From Trebonia sp963771985 (GTDB lineage Bacteria > Actinomycetota > Actinomycetes > Streptosporangiales > Streptosporangiaceae), in assembly GCA_963771985.1 (NCBI GenBank), contig CAVYVO010000022.1:186001-250000 (forward strand): 64,000 nucleotides of DNA. The letters are read 5' to 3'. Position 1 is the stretch's first letter, and each line of letters begins with the position of its first letter. This document shows positions 49,836 to 58,247 of this stretch, piece after piece. The translations under genes were made by a program, and so were the position numbers. Under the pieces are notes generated by a model. The model searched no databases. It worked only from the letters and a program-made list of their open reading frames with translations, and was not told where the DNA came from.

Positions 49836-51087
49836 TCAGGCCCAGGAAAGGAATCCCGCGTTCTCCGCGATCATGCGATCGGCCATGTCTTCGGCCAGGT
49901 CGTACTGGCCGATCAGCGGGTGCGCGAGCAGGGCCGCGGCTACTCGCCGCCGCCCGCCGCGCAGCGCCGCGTCCAGAGCCATTTCCTCGTAGGCGGACAT
50001 GTGCGCGATAAGCCCCCGCAGCAGCGGCGGCAGCGGCGGGCCCGCGACGGGAATAGGGCCGTCGGCGCCGATAATCGCCGGCACCTCGATAACCGCGTCA
50101 TCGGCCAGGAAACTGAATGTGCCGTCGTTCCGCACGTTGACAACCTGCACGTCCCTCGTGTCGACCACCAGCGACGACAGCAGTGCGACCGCCGCTTCGG
50201 AATAGAACGCGCCGCCCCGCCGAGCGAGCAGCTCCGGCTTTTTGTCCAGGGCCGGATCGGCGTACATTCGGAGCAATTCTGTTTCGATCGCCGCGACTTC
50301 CGCCGCGCGCGTCCCCGCCTTTTTCTGCTCGGCCACGACCGCGTCGTGCAAATAGTAATACCGCAGATAATAAGAAGGGATAAAACCATAGTTATCCAGA
50401 ACGGACCGTGGCGCCTCCACATGGTCAGCGATCTCCGGTCCGTGCCCGGCGATCAGCTCGGGCAGCCTGTCCGTCCCGTCCACCCTGACCGCCCGTTCCC
50501 AGGTGAGGTGGTTCAGCCCCACGTGGTCAAGCGACACCGCCTCGGGCGGCACGCCCAGCAGCGAGGCGAAGTAGCGCTGGAAGCCGATCGCCACGTTGCA
50601 CAGCCCGACGGCGCGGTGCCCGGCGTTCGAGCAGCGCCCGGGTGACGATGCCGACCGGGTTGGTGAAGTCGATGAGCCAGGCGCCGGGCGCCGCCCGGCG
50701 GCGCGCGAGCTCGGCGATCTCCAGGACGAGCGGCACCGTGCGCAGCGCCTTGGCCAGGCCGCCGGCGCCCGTCGTCTCCTGCCCGGCGCAGCAGAACTCG
50801 AGCGGCCACGTCTCGTCCCTGTTCCGCGCCGCCTGGCCGCCGACCCGGAGCTGGATCAGCACCGCCGACGCGCCGTCGACGCCGTCCGCCGCGTCGGTGG
50901 TCCAGCGCACGGCCGCCTGGTGCCCGTGGGCGCGCATGATCCGCGCCGACACCGGCCCGACGACGGCGAGCCGGGATTCGTCGGGATCGACGAGCACAAC
51001 TTCCGTCACACCAGGGGCGAGCCGTCCGAGCCCGTCCGCGAGTTCCGGCGTGTACGTCGACCCGCCGCCGATCACCGCCAGCTTCAT
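49836..51087 (-). pseudogene. GH4 6-phospho-glycosidase, +1 frameshift
   Basis: A family 4 glycosidase, which uses NAD and a divalent metal and acts on phosphorylated or plain glycosides. From ATG 51087 (ATGA overlap with oppF): KLAVIGGGSTYTPELADGLG (NAD site), DPDESRLAVVG, then DFTNPVGIVTRALL. At 50623-50631 (CTC-GAA-CGC) one extra base breaks the frame. It continues AGHRAVGLCNVAIGFQRYF (metal-binding Cys in CNVAIG), GLNHLTW (metal His) and DTRDVQVVNVRNDG. With the base removed, about 417 residues, a normal length. Its place between OppF and GH9 makes it the intracellular cleavage step. Confidence 0.85.
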
Positions 51088-52145
51088 GAGAACGCCTTCA
51101 CTTCCGCCCCGGCCTGCGCCACATGGCAGGCGACCTCCCGCCGGGGGGGACGGGGGGCGGGTAGTCCCCCATGCGCTGGGGGGGTCTGGGGGGGATCGCT
51201 CCCCCCGAGGAGACTCGGCTCCGGCGTGATCGTCGCGCAGATGTCCGTGGAGACGGGGCAGCGCGGGAAGAAGCGGCAGCCGGGTACGGGGTCGATCACC
51301 TTGGGCGGCTCGCCATGCTCGCCGGTCGCGGCGGCAAGCGCCGCGAGGCTGGGCGGCGGCGCCTTGGGGTCCGGTACCGCGGACAGCAGGAGCTGCGTAT
51401 AGGGGTGTCTCGGGCTGGCGAGCACGTCCTCGATCGGGCCGGCCTCCGCGATCTGGCCCGCGTACATCACGATCAGCCGGTCCGCCACGTACCTGGCGCT
51501 GGCGATGTCGTGCGTGATGTACAGGATCGACACCCCTTCCTCGTCGCGCAGCTTGGTCATCAGGTTCAGCAGGCCGATCCTGATCGACACGTCAAGCATC
51601 GAGACCGGCTCATCGGCCAGGATGAGCTTCGGCTTGGTCGCGAGCGCCTGCGCGAACCCGGCCCGCTGCCGCTGCCCGCCGCTCAGTTCGTGCGGGTACC
51701 GCAGCAGCATGTCGCGACCCAGGCCCACGACATCGAACACGCGCTCGGCCTCGGCCAGCCGCTCCTGGCCGGACAGTCCGGGCTGGTGCAGCTTGAGCAT
51801 GCGCAGCACCCCGTGCGCCGCCCGGAACACGGGGTTGAGCGAGCTGAACGGGTCCTGGAACACCATCGGAACCTGTGCGCTGTAGGCCAGCGCTGCCTTC
51901 CGGGACCGGATCTGGCTAGTGGGTTCACCTTGGAAGAAGACCTGCCCGCTGGTCGGCCGGTAGACCCTGGCAAGCAGCCGGGCCACGGTCGACTTGCCGC
52001 TGCCGCTCTCCCCGGCGAGTGCCACGATCTCCCGCTCGCCGACGCTGAAGCTCACGTCGTCGACCGCGTGCAGCGTGCGCCGGGAGAGCGATCCGCCGAT
52101 CTTGAAGTGCCTGGTCAGGTGCTCGGCGCGCAGCAACTCAGTCAA
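51084..52145 (-). CDS. ABC transporter ATPase, OppF/DppF type
   Basis: A 353-residue ATP-binding subunit of an oligopeptide/oligosaccharide importer. Walker A GESGSGKST (near 43), Q-loop MVFQDPFSSLNPVF, signature ELSGGQRQRAGFAQAL, Walker B LILADEPVSMLD and the switch His in YITHDI are all intact. The C-terminal oligopeptide-type cysteines (CRFFPRCPVSTDIC) point to the Opp/Dpp branch, some members with an Fe-S site. TTG 52145 overlaps the OppD stop (TTGA) and has GGAGG 7 nt upstream. Oddity: near the C-terminus a G-tract hairpin (51141-51210) adds a Gly/Pro-rich stretch (LLGGSDPPQTPPAHGG) between TPEP and ACHVA. Confidence 0.9.
   Translation of the reverse strand: MTELLRAEHLTRHFKIGGSLSRRTLHAVDDVSFSVGEREIVALAGESGSGKSTVARLLARVYRPTSGQVFFQGEPTSQIRSRKAALAYSAQVPMVFQDPFSSLNPVFRAAHGVLRMLKLHQPGLSGQERLAEAERVFDVVGLGRDMLLRYPHELSGGQRQRAGFAQALATKPKLILADEPVSMLDVSIRIGLLNLMTKLRDEEGVSILYITHDIASARYVADRLIVMYAGQIAEAGPIEDVLASPRHPYTQLLLSAVPDPKAPPPSLAALAAATGEHGEPPKVIDPVPGCRFFPRCPVSTDICATITPEPSLLGGSDPPQTPPAHGGLPAPRPPRREVACHVAQAGAEVKAFS
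51141..51210. repeat. G-tract repeat inside oppF
   Basis: Runs of G7, G6, C5, G7, G8 and C6 including GGGGGGTCTGGGGGGGATCG and the closing CCCCCC. It lies in frame in the 3' end of oppF and is read as a Gly/Pro-rich insert. It is the same class as at 867-926. Confidence 0.65.
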
Positions 52146-53110
52146 TTCATCGCCTCCGTGCTCGCCTTGGCGTACAGCAGGCACCGGACCAGAGCACCGT
52201 CGCGCTCGGCAAGCTCCGGCGGATTCGTCGCGCACGCGTCCATGCGCTGGGTGCACCTGGGGAGGAACCGGCAGCCGTTCTGAATAATGGAAAGATCAGG
52301 CGGCGCGCCCGGGATGCCCTGGAGCGGGACCCTGGGCCCGCGGATTCCGGGAAAAGCCTCGAGCAGGCCGCGTGAGTACGGATGCAGCGGATTGCCGAAT
52401 ACCCGCCTGGTGGCGCCGATCTCCGCGATCTGGCCGGCGTACATGACCATGAGCCGGTCCGAGTAATGGCTGACCAGCGACATGTCGTGGGTGACGAAGA
52501 CGATCGCGAAGCCGAGCTGGTTCTGCAGTTCCTTGATCTGCACCATGAGCGAGCGCTGCGCCACCACGTCGAGCGCGGACGTCGGCTCGTCCATGATCAC
52601 CAGGTCCGGGGTGAACAGCAGCGCCATCGCGATCATGGCCCGCTGTCGCATGCCGCCCGACAGCTGGTGCGGGTAGCTCTTCAGGTGCACCGGGTCGATG
52701 CCGACCAGCCGCAGCACTTCGGCGGAGCGGGCCGCGATCGCCTTGCGCGAGGTCATCCCGTGCCTGCGCAGCACGTCGGCGAACTGCGCGCCGACCGATT
52801 TGACCGGGTTGAGGGCGTTCATCGCGCTCTGCATCACCACGGACATCTTCTGCCAGCGGACCGCGGACAGCTGCTTGTCCGTCATCGCGACCAGGTTCCT
52901 GCCCTGGAACGTGACGGATCCCGCGGTCAGGTGCGCGGGCGGGACGAGCAACTGGGCGATCGCGAACAGCAGGGTGGACTTCCCGCAGCCTGACTCGCCG
53001 ACGATGGCGAGAAACTCACCGCGCTCGACGGTGAGGGACACGTCGTCCACCGCGCGCACCGGGTTGTCGCCGGTGGCGTACTCGACGGTCAGGCCGGATA
53101 CCTCAAGCAC
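52142..53110 (-). CDS. ABC transporter ATPase, OppD/DppD type
   Basis: A 322-residue ATP-binding subunit paired with OppF. Walker A GESGCGKST (near 38), MSVVMQSAMNALNPVKSVG (Q-loop region), QLSGGMRQRAMIAMAL signature, LVIMDEPTSALD Walker B and FVTHDM switch are intact. The C-terminus has the oligopeptide-transporter pattern with cysteines CRFLPRCTQRMDAC. ATG 53110 overlaps the permease gene end by 8 bp. The whole run SBP-DppB-DppC-OppD-OppF is tightly packed on the minus strand. Confidence 0.92.
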   Translation of the reverse strand: MLEVSGLTVEYATGDNPVRAVDDVSLTVERGEFLAIVGESGCGKSTLLFAIAQLLVPPAHLTAGSVTFQGRNLVAMTDKQLSAVRWQKMSVVMQSAMNALNPVKSVGAQFADVLRRHGMTSRKAIAARSAEVLRLVGIDPVHLKSYPHQLSGGMRQRAMIAMALLFTPDLVIMDEPTSALDVVAQRSLMVQIKELQNQLGFAIVFVTHDMSLVSHYSDRLMVMYAGQIAEIGATRRVFGNPLHPYSRGLLEAFPGIRGPRVPLQGIPGAPPDLSIIQNGCRFLPRCTQRMDACATNPPELAERDGALVRCLLYAKASTEAMN

Positions 53111-53987
53111 GGCTGAGCCTCCGCACTAGCTGCGCCCGCTGGCGCCGCGGACGCACCGGGCGCAGCGCCGGGTTGCCGATTTCGTCAAACGCGTAGTTGA
53201 GCAACGCGAACGACGCACCGAGCAGGGCGATGCACGCGCCCGGCACGATCGCCTGCAGGTAGTAGCCCGCCTGCAGCGCCTCGTTGTTCTGTGCCCAGTA
53301 CAGCATCGTGCCCCAGGACGTGGCGTTCGGGTCGCCCAGGCCGATGAACTGCAGGCTGGAGGCGAAGAGTACGTCGTACAGCGCGTTGGTGAGGAACGCC
53401 GCGACGAGCAGGGAGATCATGGTGGGCAGGATCTCGACGGCGATGATGTACCCGGCGCGTTCGCCGCGGACCTTCGCCGCCGCGAGGAAGTCCCTGTTGC
53501 GCAGCGACAGTGCCTGCGACCGTAGCTGGCGGGCGGTATACGACCAGCCGGTGAAGGTGAGTACCGCGATCAGCACCAGGGTGCCCGAGTTGTGCACGTA
53601 GGCGGCGATCACGATCAGCAGCGGGAACAGCGGGATGACCAGCACCACGTCGGTGAACAGGCTCAGGATGCCGTCCCAGGTGCCGCCCAGGTACGCGGCC
53701 GCGACGCCGATCGCCGCGGCTATCAGAGTGGACGCCAGGCCGGCGCCGAACGCGATCAGCAGCACCTGCCGCGTGCCGTACACCGCCTGCGCGAACACGT
53801 CCTGGCCCAGGCCGGTCGTGCCGAACAGGTGCTGCGCGCTCGCGCCGAGGTTCCGCGGGTAGCTCTCGGCCGTCGGGCTGTCCTTGGCGAACAGGCCAGG
53901 GAACAGCGCGAGCACCACGAACACGGCGAGCAGCACCGCGCCGGCGGTCGCCTTGCCGTTGCGCGTGATCGCGCGGAGGAACCTCAC
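53103..53987 (-). CDS. ABC transporter permease, DppC/OppC type
   Basis: A 294-residue inner-membrane permease, second of the pair. It starts with a short cytoplasmic segment and a membrane helix (AGAVLLAVFVVLALFPGLF, an N-terminal OppC feature), then five further helices. The EAA-like coupling loop FLAAAKVRGERAGYIIAVEI (residues about 163-182) contacts the ATPases. The C-terminus extends to a basic tail (RPVRPRRQRAQLVRRLSRA). With DppB it forms the channel of the importer. ATG 53987 follows the DppB stop by 24 bp. Confidence 0.9.
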   Translation of the reverse strand: MRFLRAITRNGKATAGAVLLAVFVVLALFPGLFAKDSPTAESYPRNLGASAQHLFGTTGLGQDVFAQAVYGTRQVLLIAFGAGLASTLIAAAIGVAAAYLGGTWDGILSLFTDVVLVIPLFPLLIVIAAYVHNSGTLVLIAVLTFTGWSYTARQLRSQALSLRNRDFLAAAKVRGERAGYIIAVEILPTMISLLVAAFLTNALYDVLFASSLQFIGLGDPNATSWGTMLYWAQNNEALQAGYYLQAIVPGACIALLGASFALLNYAFDEIGNPALRPVRPRRQRAQLVRRLSRA

Positions 53988-54011
53988 TGTGCTTTCCTCA
54001 CTATGCTTTCC

Positions 54012-54995
54012 TCACTGGGCGCTCCTCGTCCGCGGGTCGAAGATCGCGGTCACGATGTCCGCGAGCAGGATCGCCACCAGCACGGCCACCGTGATCAGCA
54101 GGAACAGCGCCTGCATCAGCGGGTAGTCCTCGTTCTCCACCGCCTGCAGCAGCATGTATCCGACACCGGGGTAGTTGAACACGTACTCGATCAGGATCGC
54201 GCCACTGACGATGAAACCGAGCGACATGGCGAAACCCGTAAGGTTCGGCAGGACCGCGTTGCGCGCGGCGTAGTCGAACATGATCCGGCTCGACCGCAGC
54301 CCTTTCGCGCGCGCCATCCGGACGTAGTCCTCGGCCAGTGTGGTGACCATGTTGTTCCGCATGGTCAGGGTCCACGTCCCGATCGTGGTGATGAGCAGGG
54401 CGAGTGCGGGCAAGATGGCGTGCTGCAGGATACTGCCGATGTAGCTCAGGTTCCAGCCAGGTGTCGCCGCCAGGTCGGCGCCGCCCGACCAGGGCAGCCA
54501 CTGCAGCTTGAGGCCGAAGATCAGGATGAACATCATCCCGACCCAGAAGTACGGGATCGCGCTGGCGATCACCAGCAGCGGCGGCGCGACGCTGTCCACC
54601 AGCCCGCCGCGCCGCCAGGCGGCGATGATGCCCACCCCCGTGCCGAGGATGAACGCGAGGATGGTCGTCACGCCGACCAGCCCGAGCGTCCAGAAGATGG
54701 CGCCGCGCACCACGTCGATGACCGGGGACGGGAAGTAGAACAGCGACGTGCCGAAATTCCCGGTGGCGATGTCGCCCAGGTAGTGCACGTACTGCACCGG
54801 CAGGGACTGTCCTGTGTTCACGCCGAAGAGCGTTTCGAGCGCGGCCAGTTCTTGTCCGGTGACCCGGCCGCGGAACTTCGCCACCATCGCGACGGCCGGG
54901 TTTCCCGGCATCATCCGCGGCAGGAAGAAGTTCAGCGTAACGGCTGCCCAGAGTGTGAGCAGAAAGAACCCCGCCCGGCGCAGTACGAATCGCAT
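54012..54995 (-). CDS. ABC transporter permease, DppB/OppB type
   Basis: A 327-residue permease with six membrane helices: N-terminal FFLLTLWAAVTLNFFLPRM (residues about 10-28), then a large extracytoplasmic loop, typical of the OppB type. The coupling loop DYVRMARAKGLRSSRIMFDY lies near 223-242. The start ATG 54995 overlaps the SBP stop (TAATG), so translation is coupled to the binding protein. Together with DppC and the two ATPases it imports the SBP-bound ligand, here probably an oligosaccharide given the glycosidase genes downstream. Confidence 0.92.
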   Translation of the reverse strand: MRFVLRRAGFFLLTLWAAVTLNFFLPRMMPGNPAVAMVAKFRGRVTGQELAALETLFGVNTGQSLPVQYVHYLGDIATGNFGTSLFYFPSPVIDVVRGAIFWTLGLVGVTTILAFILGTGVGIIAAWRRGGLVDSVAPPLLVIASAIPYFWVGMMFILIFGLKLQWLPWSGGADLAATPGWNLSYIGSILQHAILPALALLITTIGTWTLTMRNNMVTTLAEDYVRMARAKGLRSSRIMFDYAARNAVLPNLTGFAMSLGFIVSGAILIEYVFNYPGVGYMLLQAVENEDYPLMQALFLLITVAVLVAILLADIVTAIFDPRTRSAQ

Positions 54996-56665
54996 TACGA
55001 CTTCGGCGCGAGGTGCAGCAGCACCTGGCCCATGTCCGGGTAGGCGTACGCGGCCGGGATCGCGTACGGGTTGCCCGGCGACGGCCAGCCGGTGAAGCTG
55101 GCGGTGTTGTACTGGAACCAGCCGACCTCCTCGGTGATCGGGATGAACGGCACGTCGCTGAGCACGACCTGCTGCAGCTGGTCGACGATCTGGTGCTGGG
55201 TCGCCGGGTCGGTGGTCAGGGCGTACTCGTTGAGCAGGTTGTCCGTCGCCGGGTTGCTGTACCGCTCCCAGTCACTGGCCGCGTTCTTGCCGATCGGCGC
55301 GGAGTTCGCCGAGTACAGCCACTGCCGCAACTCGTAGTACGGCGTCGGGCCGCCGGTCTGCGCGTAGTAGGCGAGCTGGTAGTTCCCCGAGTACAGCCGG
55401 GACAGGAAGTCGTTCTGCGCGAGGTTGTCCGGCGTGATCTGGATGCCGGCCGCCTTCAGCTGCTGCTGGATCACCGACATCGAGGCGACCCAGTCCGAGT
55501 AGCCGCCGATGTTGATGACGCTGAACGACAGCTGCTGGCCGTCCTTGGCGAAGATCCCGTTGCCGCCCAGCTTGTAGCCCGCCTGCTCCAGGATCTGCTT
55601 CGCCTTGGCCGGGTCGTATCCGTAGCTGTACTTGGCCGCCGCCGTCGAGTCCATCCAGGCGCTGAACGTCGGCGTCGCGATGTCGCTCTGGTTGGCGCCG
55701 GGCTCCTCGCCGTACTCGCCGATGTTGGCGACCTTGTTCCGGTCGATGGCGTAGGCCATCGCCTGCCTGACGGCGGCGTCGTTCAGGCCGGGCACCGTAA
55801 GGTTCGGGATCAGCGACACGTTGGCGATCGGCGGGAACCAGTAGTGGTTGTCCGGCGATTTCGAGCTGTAGACCGCCTGGATGTTCGGGATGAACTGGCT
55901 GCCCCATTGCGCCTGGCCGGTGGCAAGGTACGTGTTCGCCGGGTCGTTGGAGGTGAACGCCGGGTATAGCACCTTGGCGATCTTCGGCTCGCCCGCCTGC
56001 CAGTAATGCGGGTTGGCGACGTAGGTGATGTTCTGCGCCGTGCACGGCTGGACCATGTAGGCGCCGGTGGCCACCGGGTTCGAGTCCGCGTACGTCACCG
56101 GGTTGGAGATCTTGGACCAGACGTGCTCAGGCACGATCGGAACCTGGTCCGCGATGTAGTAGAAGTACGGCACCGACGGGGCCTTGAACGTCATGACGAC
56201 GTTGTCGCCCTGCTGGGTCACGCTGGACAGGACCGACCAGACCGAGTTGACGTCGAGCGCGGGGAACTTCTTCAGCAGGTTGAACGTGAAGGCCACGTCG
56301 GCGGCGGTCATCGGCGTGCCGTCGTTGAACTTCACGTTCTTGCGGATGGTGAACGTGAGGACCTTGTTGCCGCCGCTCCAGGCCCAGCTCGTGGCGAGCC
56401 AGGGCGTCGCCTTGGCGTTCTCCAGGGTGTCCACGAACGCGAGCGGCTCGTAGACCTGGCCCATGGTGACGCCCTCGCCGAGGTTGCCGGGGTTGAACGG
56501 GTTGAAGCTGCAGTTCCACAGCGTGCCCTGCTCGTTGGAGATCGTCAGCGTCCCGCTCGGTCCACTGGCCGAGGTGCCTGACGAACCTGATGATGCGGAG
56601 GATCCGCAGGCGGCGACCGCGACGGCGAGCAGCGCCGCGGCCCCGGTCACGATTAGGCGTCTCAT
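54995..56665 (-). CDS. ABC substrate-binding lipoprotein, family 5
   Basis: A 556-residue extracellular lipoprotein of the SBP family 5 (oligopeptide/cello-oligosaccharide type). The signal ends in the lipobox AVAAC near residue 20, followed by a Ser/Gly linker (SSASSGSSGTSASGPSG). Family patterns: VYEPLAFVDTLENAKATPWL, FTIRKNVKFNDGTPMTAADV (residues about 105-124) and DAAVRQAMAYAIDRNKVANI. Members of this group bind cello- and chito-oligosaccharides in actinomycetes as well as peptides; the GH4/GH9/kinase neighbours favour a sugar ligand. ATG 56665 is the first gene of the operon and faces the divergent ROK gene across a palindromic operator. Confidence 0.9.
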   Translation of the reverse strand: MRRLIVTGAAALLAVAVAACGSSASSGSSGTSASGPSGTLTISNEQGTLWNCSFNPFNPGNLGEGVTMGQVYEPLAFVDTLENAKATPWLATSWAWSGGNKVLTFTIRKNVKFNDGTPMTAADVAFTFNLLKKFPALDVNSVWSVLSSVTQQGDNVVMTFKAPSVPYFYYIADQVPIVPEHVWSKISNPVTYADSNPVATGAYMVQPCTAQNITYVANPHYWQAGEPKIAKVLYPAFTSNDPANTYLATGQAQWGSQFIPNIQAVYSSKSPDNHYWFPPIANVSLIPNLTVPGLNDAAVRQAMAYAIDRNKVANIGEYGEEPGANQSDIATPTFSAWMDSTAAAKYSYGYDPAKAKQILEQAGYKLGGNGIFAKDGQQLSFSVINIGGYSDWVASMSVIQQQLKAAGIQITPDNLAQNDFLSRLYSGNYQLAYYAQTGGPTPYYELRQWLYSANSAPIGKNAASDWERYSNPATDNLLNEYALTTDPATQHQIVDQLQQVVLSDVPFIPITEEVGWFQYNTASFTGWPSPGNPYAIPAAYAYPDMGQVLLHLAPKS

Positions 56666-56807
56666 CGGGGTTGTCCTTCACTGATGGGTTGGTGCGGGTG
56701 GCCAGACGTCCCGGTGGAAGGCGAGCTCGGCGACGAACTCGTCGTGGCTGTCCGTCGGTTATACCGGTTGCTACCTATGAGGTATGTGTGATTCTTGTCG
56801 CGTTCTA

Positions 56808-56832
56808 TATAGTTAGGACAGTATCCTAACTA
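56808..56832. promoter_or_regulatory. ROK operator and -10 box
   Basis: TAGTTAGGA-CAGTA-TCCTAACTA (56810-56832) is a perfect 9-5-9 inverted repeat in the divergent region between the SBP gene and the ROK repressor. It overlaps TATAGT (56808-56813), a likely -10 box for rightward transcription. Likely the binding site of the ROK protein, controlling both directions. Confidence 0.65.
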
Positions 56833-56889
56833 ATGAGGGGCTGGCTAGCCCTCGTCGCTAAACTGTGATCACGCACCCTGGGAGGCGCC

Positions 56890-58113
56890 GTGGCAGAGGT
56901 CCCGGCCGAAGTGGCGCCGGTCAACGGCCTGTCGGCGGCGCGTCCCGCGCTGATCAGGGCGATGAACGAGCAGCTGCTGCTCGAGCACATCCGCGCGGCC
57001 GGCCCCTACTCGCGCGCCGACCTGGCCCGCGTCTCGGGGCTGTCCAAGCCCACGGTGTCGCTCGCGCTCGCCAACCTCGAACGAGCGGGCCTCGTGCGGC
57101 TGGCCGGCCAGCGGACGGGGATGCCGGGACGTTCGGCCCTGCTGTACGAGGTGCGGCCCGAGGCCGGGTTCGTGCTCGGCCTCGACATCGGCCTGCGGTA
57201 CCTGCGCGGCGCCGTCGCGGACCTGGCGGGCGTGGTCCGCGCGCGGGAGTCGCGGGAGGTCCGCGCCACCAGCGTGCGCGATCGGGTGGGCGAGCTGGTG
57301 CGGCTCGCCGGCGACCTGTCCGAGCGGGCCGGGATCAGTTCGGCGGCGATCATCCAGACCGTCGTGGGCAGTCCGGGGGTGTACGACCGGCAGCGCGACG
57401 TCATCGCGCTGACCGGCGGGCTCCCCGGCTGGGACCGGCCGGAGGCGCTGGCCGGACTGCGCGAGGCGTTCGGCCCCGGCCTGACCATCGAGAACGACGT
57501 GGACGCGGCGGCGCTCGCCGAGCGCGCGCTCGGTCACGGCCGCGACGTGGACGATTTCGCCTTCGTGCACGTCGGCACCGGCATCGGGATGGGCCTGGTG
57601 CTCGGCGGGCGCCTGCACCGCGGCGCGCACGGCGTGGCGGGGGAGATCGCGTTCATGCCGCTCGGTGCCTCCGACGGCGCCCGCATCGCCGCCGACGCCG
57701 ATCCCGACGAGGCGAGGCGCCGCGGCGCGCTGGAGATCGTCGCCGCGGCCGACGGCATCGTCCGCGCCGCGCGGCGCGCCGGGATGAGCGGGCCGGTGTC
57801 GGCGCGGACGGTGTTCGAGGCGGCGGCCGGCGGCGACCCCCGCGCGGTAGCCGTGGTCGCCGGCGAGGCCCGGCTGGTGGCCGCGGCCATCTGCGCCGTG
57901 ATCACGGTCGTGGACCCCTCGCTGATCGTGCTCGGCGGCGGCATCGGCCAGGCCCCGGGATTCGCCGAGGCCGTCACGTCGGCGCTCGCCGCCGTGGCCC
58001 CCGTGCTCCCCGAGGTGAAGGTCAGCGCGCTCGGCACGGACGTGGTCGTCGACGGCTGTCTCGCCGAAGGCGCCTCGCTCGCCTGGAACCAGCTGATCGC
58101 CGCCCTGCCCTAG
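56890..58113 (+). CDS. ROK family repressor of the sugar operon
   Basis: A ROK (NagC/XylR-type) regulator, 407 residues. The winged helix is RAAGPYSRADLARVSGLSKP with TVSLALANLERAGLV (near 34-68). The sugar-kinase-like domain starts LGLDIGLRYLRGAVADLAG, with IENDVDAAALAERALGHG (near 200) and the VGTGIGMGLVLGG phosphate region. The HGVAGEI sugar site is present, but the Cys-rich zinc motif of many ROK proteins is missing, so ligand binding may differ. GTG 56890 has GGGAGG 5 nt upstream. It is divergent from the SBP-led operon and presumably represses it until a sugar is bound. Confidence 0.9.
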   Translation: MAEVPAEVAPVNGLSAARPALIRAMNEQLLLEHIRAAGPYSRADLARVSGLSKPTVSLALANLERAGLVRLAGQRTGMPGRSALLYEVRPEAGFVLGLDIGLRYLRGAVADLAGVVRARESREVRATSVRDRVGELVRLAGDLSERAGISSAAIIQTVVGSPGVYDRQRDVIALTGGLPGWDRPEALAGLREAFGPGLTIENDVDAAALAERALGHGRDVDDFAFVHVGTGIGMGLVLGGRLHRGAHGVAGEIAFMPLGASDGARIAADADPDEARRRGALEIVAAADGIVRAARRAGMSGPVSARTVFEAAAGGDPRAVAVVAGEARLVAAAICAVITVVDPSLIVLGGGIGQAPGFAEAVTSALAAVAPVLPEVKVSALGTDVVVDGCLAEGASLAWNQLIAALP

Positions 58114-58171
58114 CCGCCGGCCGCCCCCCCCCCGCGTGCCGCGCCCCCCGTGGCGCCCCGCGGACCCCGTG

Positions 58172-58222
58172 GGTCGATTGCGCAATCGACCTGCTCTATT
58201 GTGGTCGATTGCGCAATCGACA
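58172..58222. repeat. pair of 20-bp palindromes, 31-bp pitch
   Basis: Two copies start at 58172 and 58203, 31 bp apart; the first is perfect, the second ends GACA. The linker TGCTCTATTGT differs from the other loci. The pair ends 25 bp upstream of the next gene start (58248). Confidence 0.9.
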
Positions 58223-58247
58223 CCTAGGCGCGATCCGAGATGAGGGC

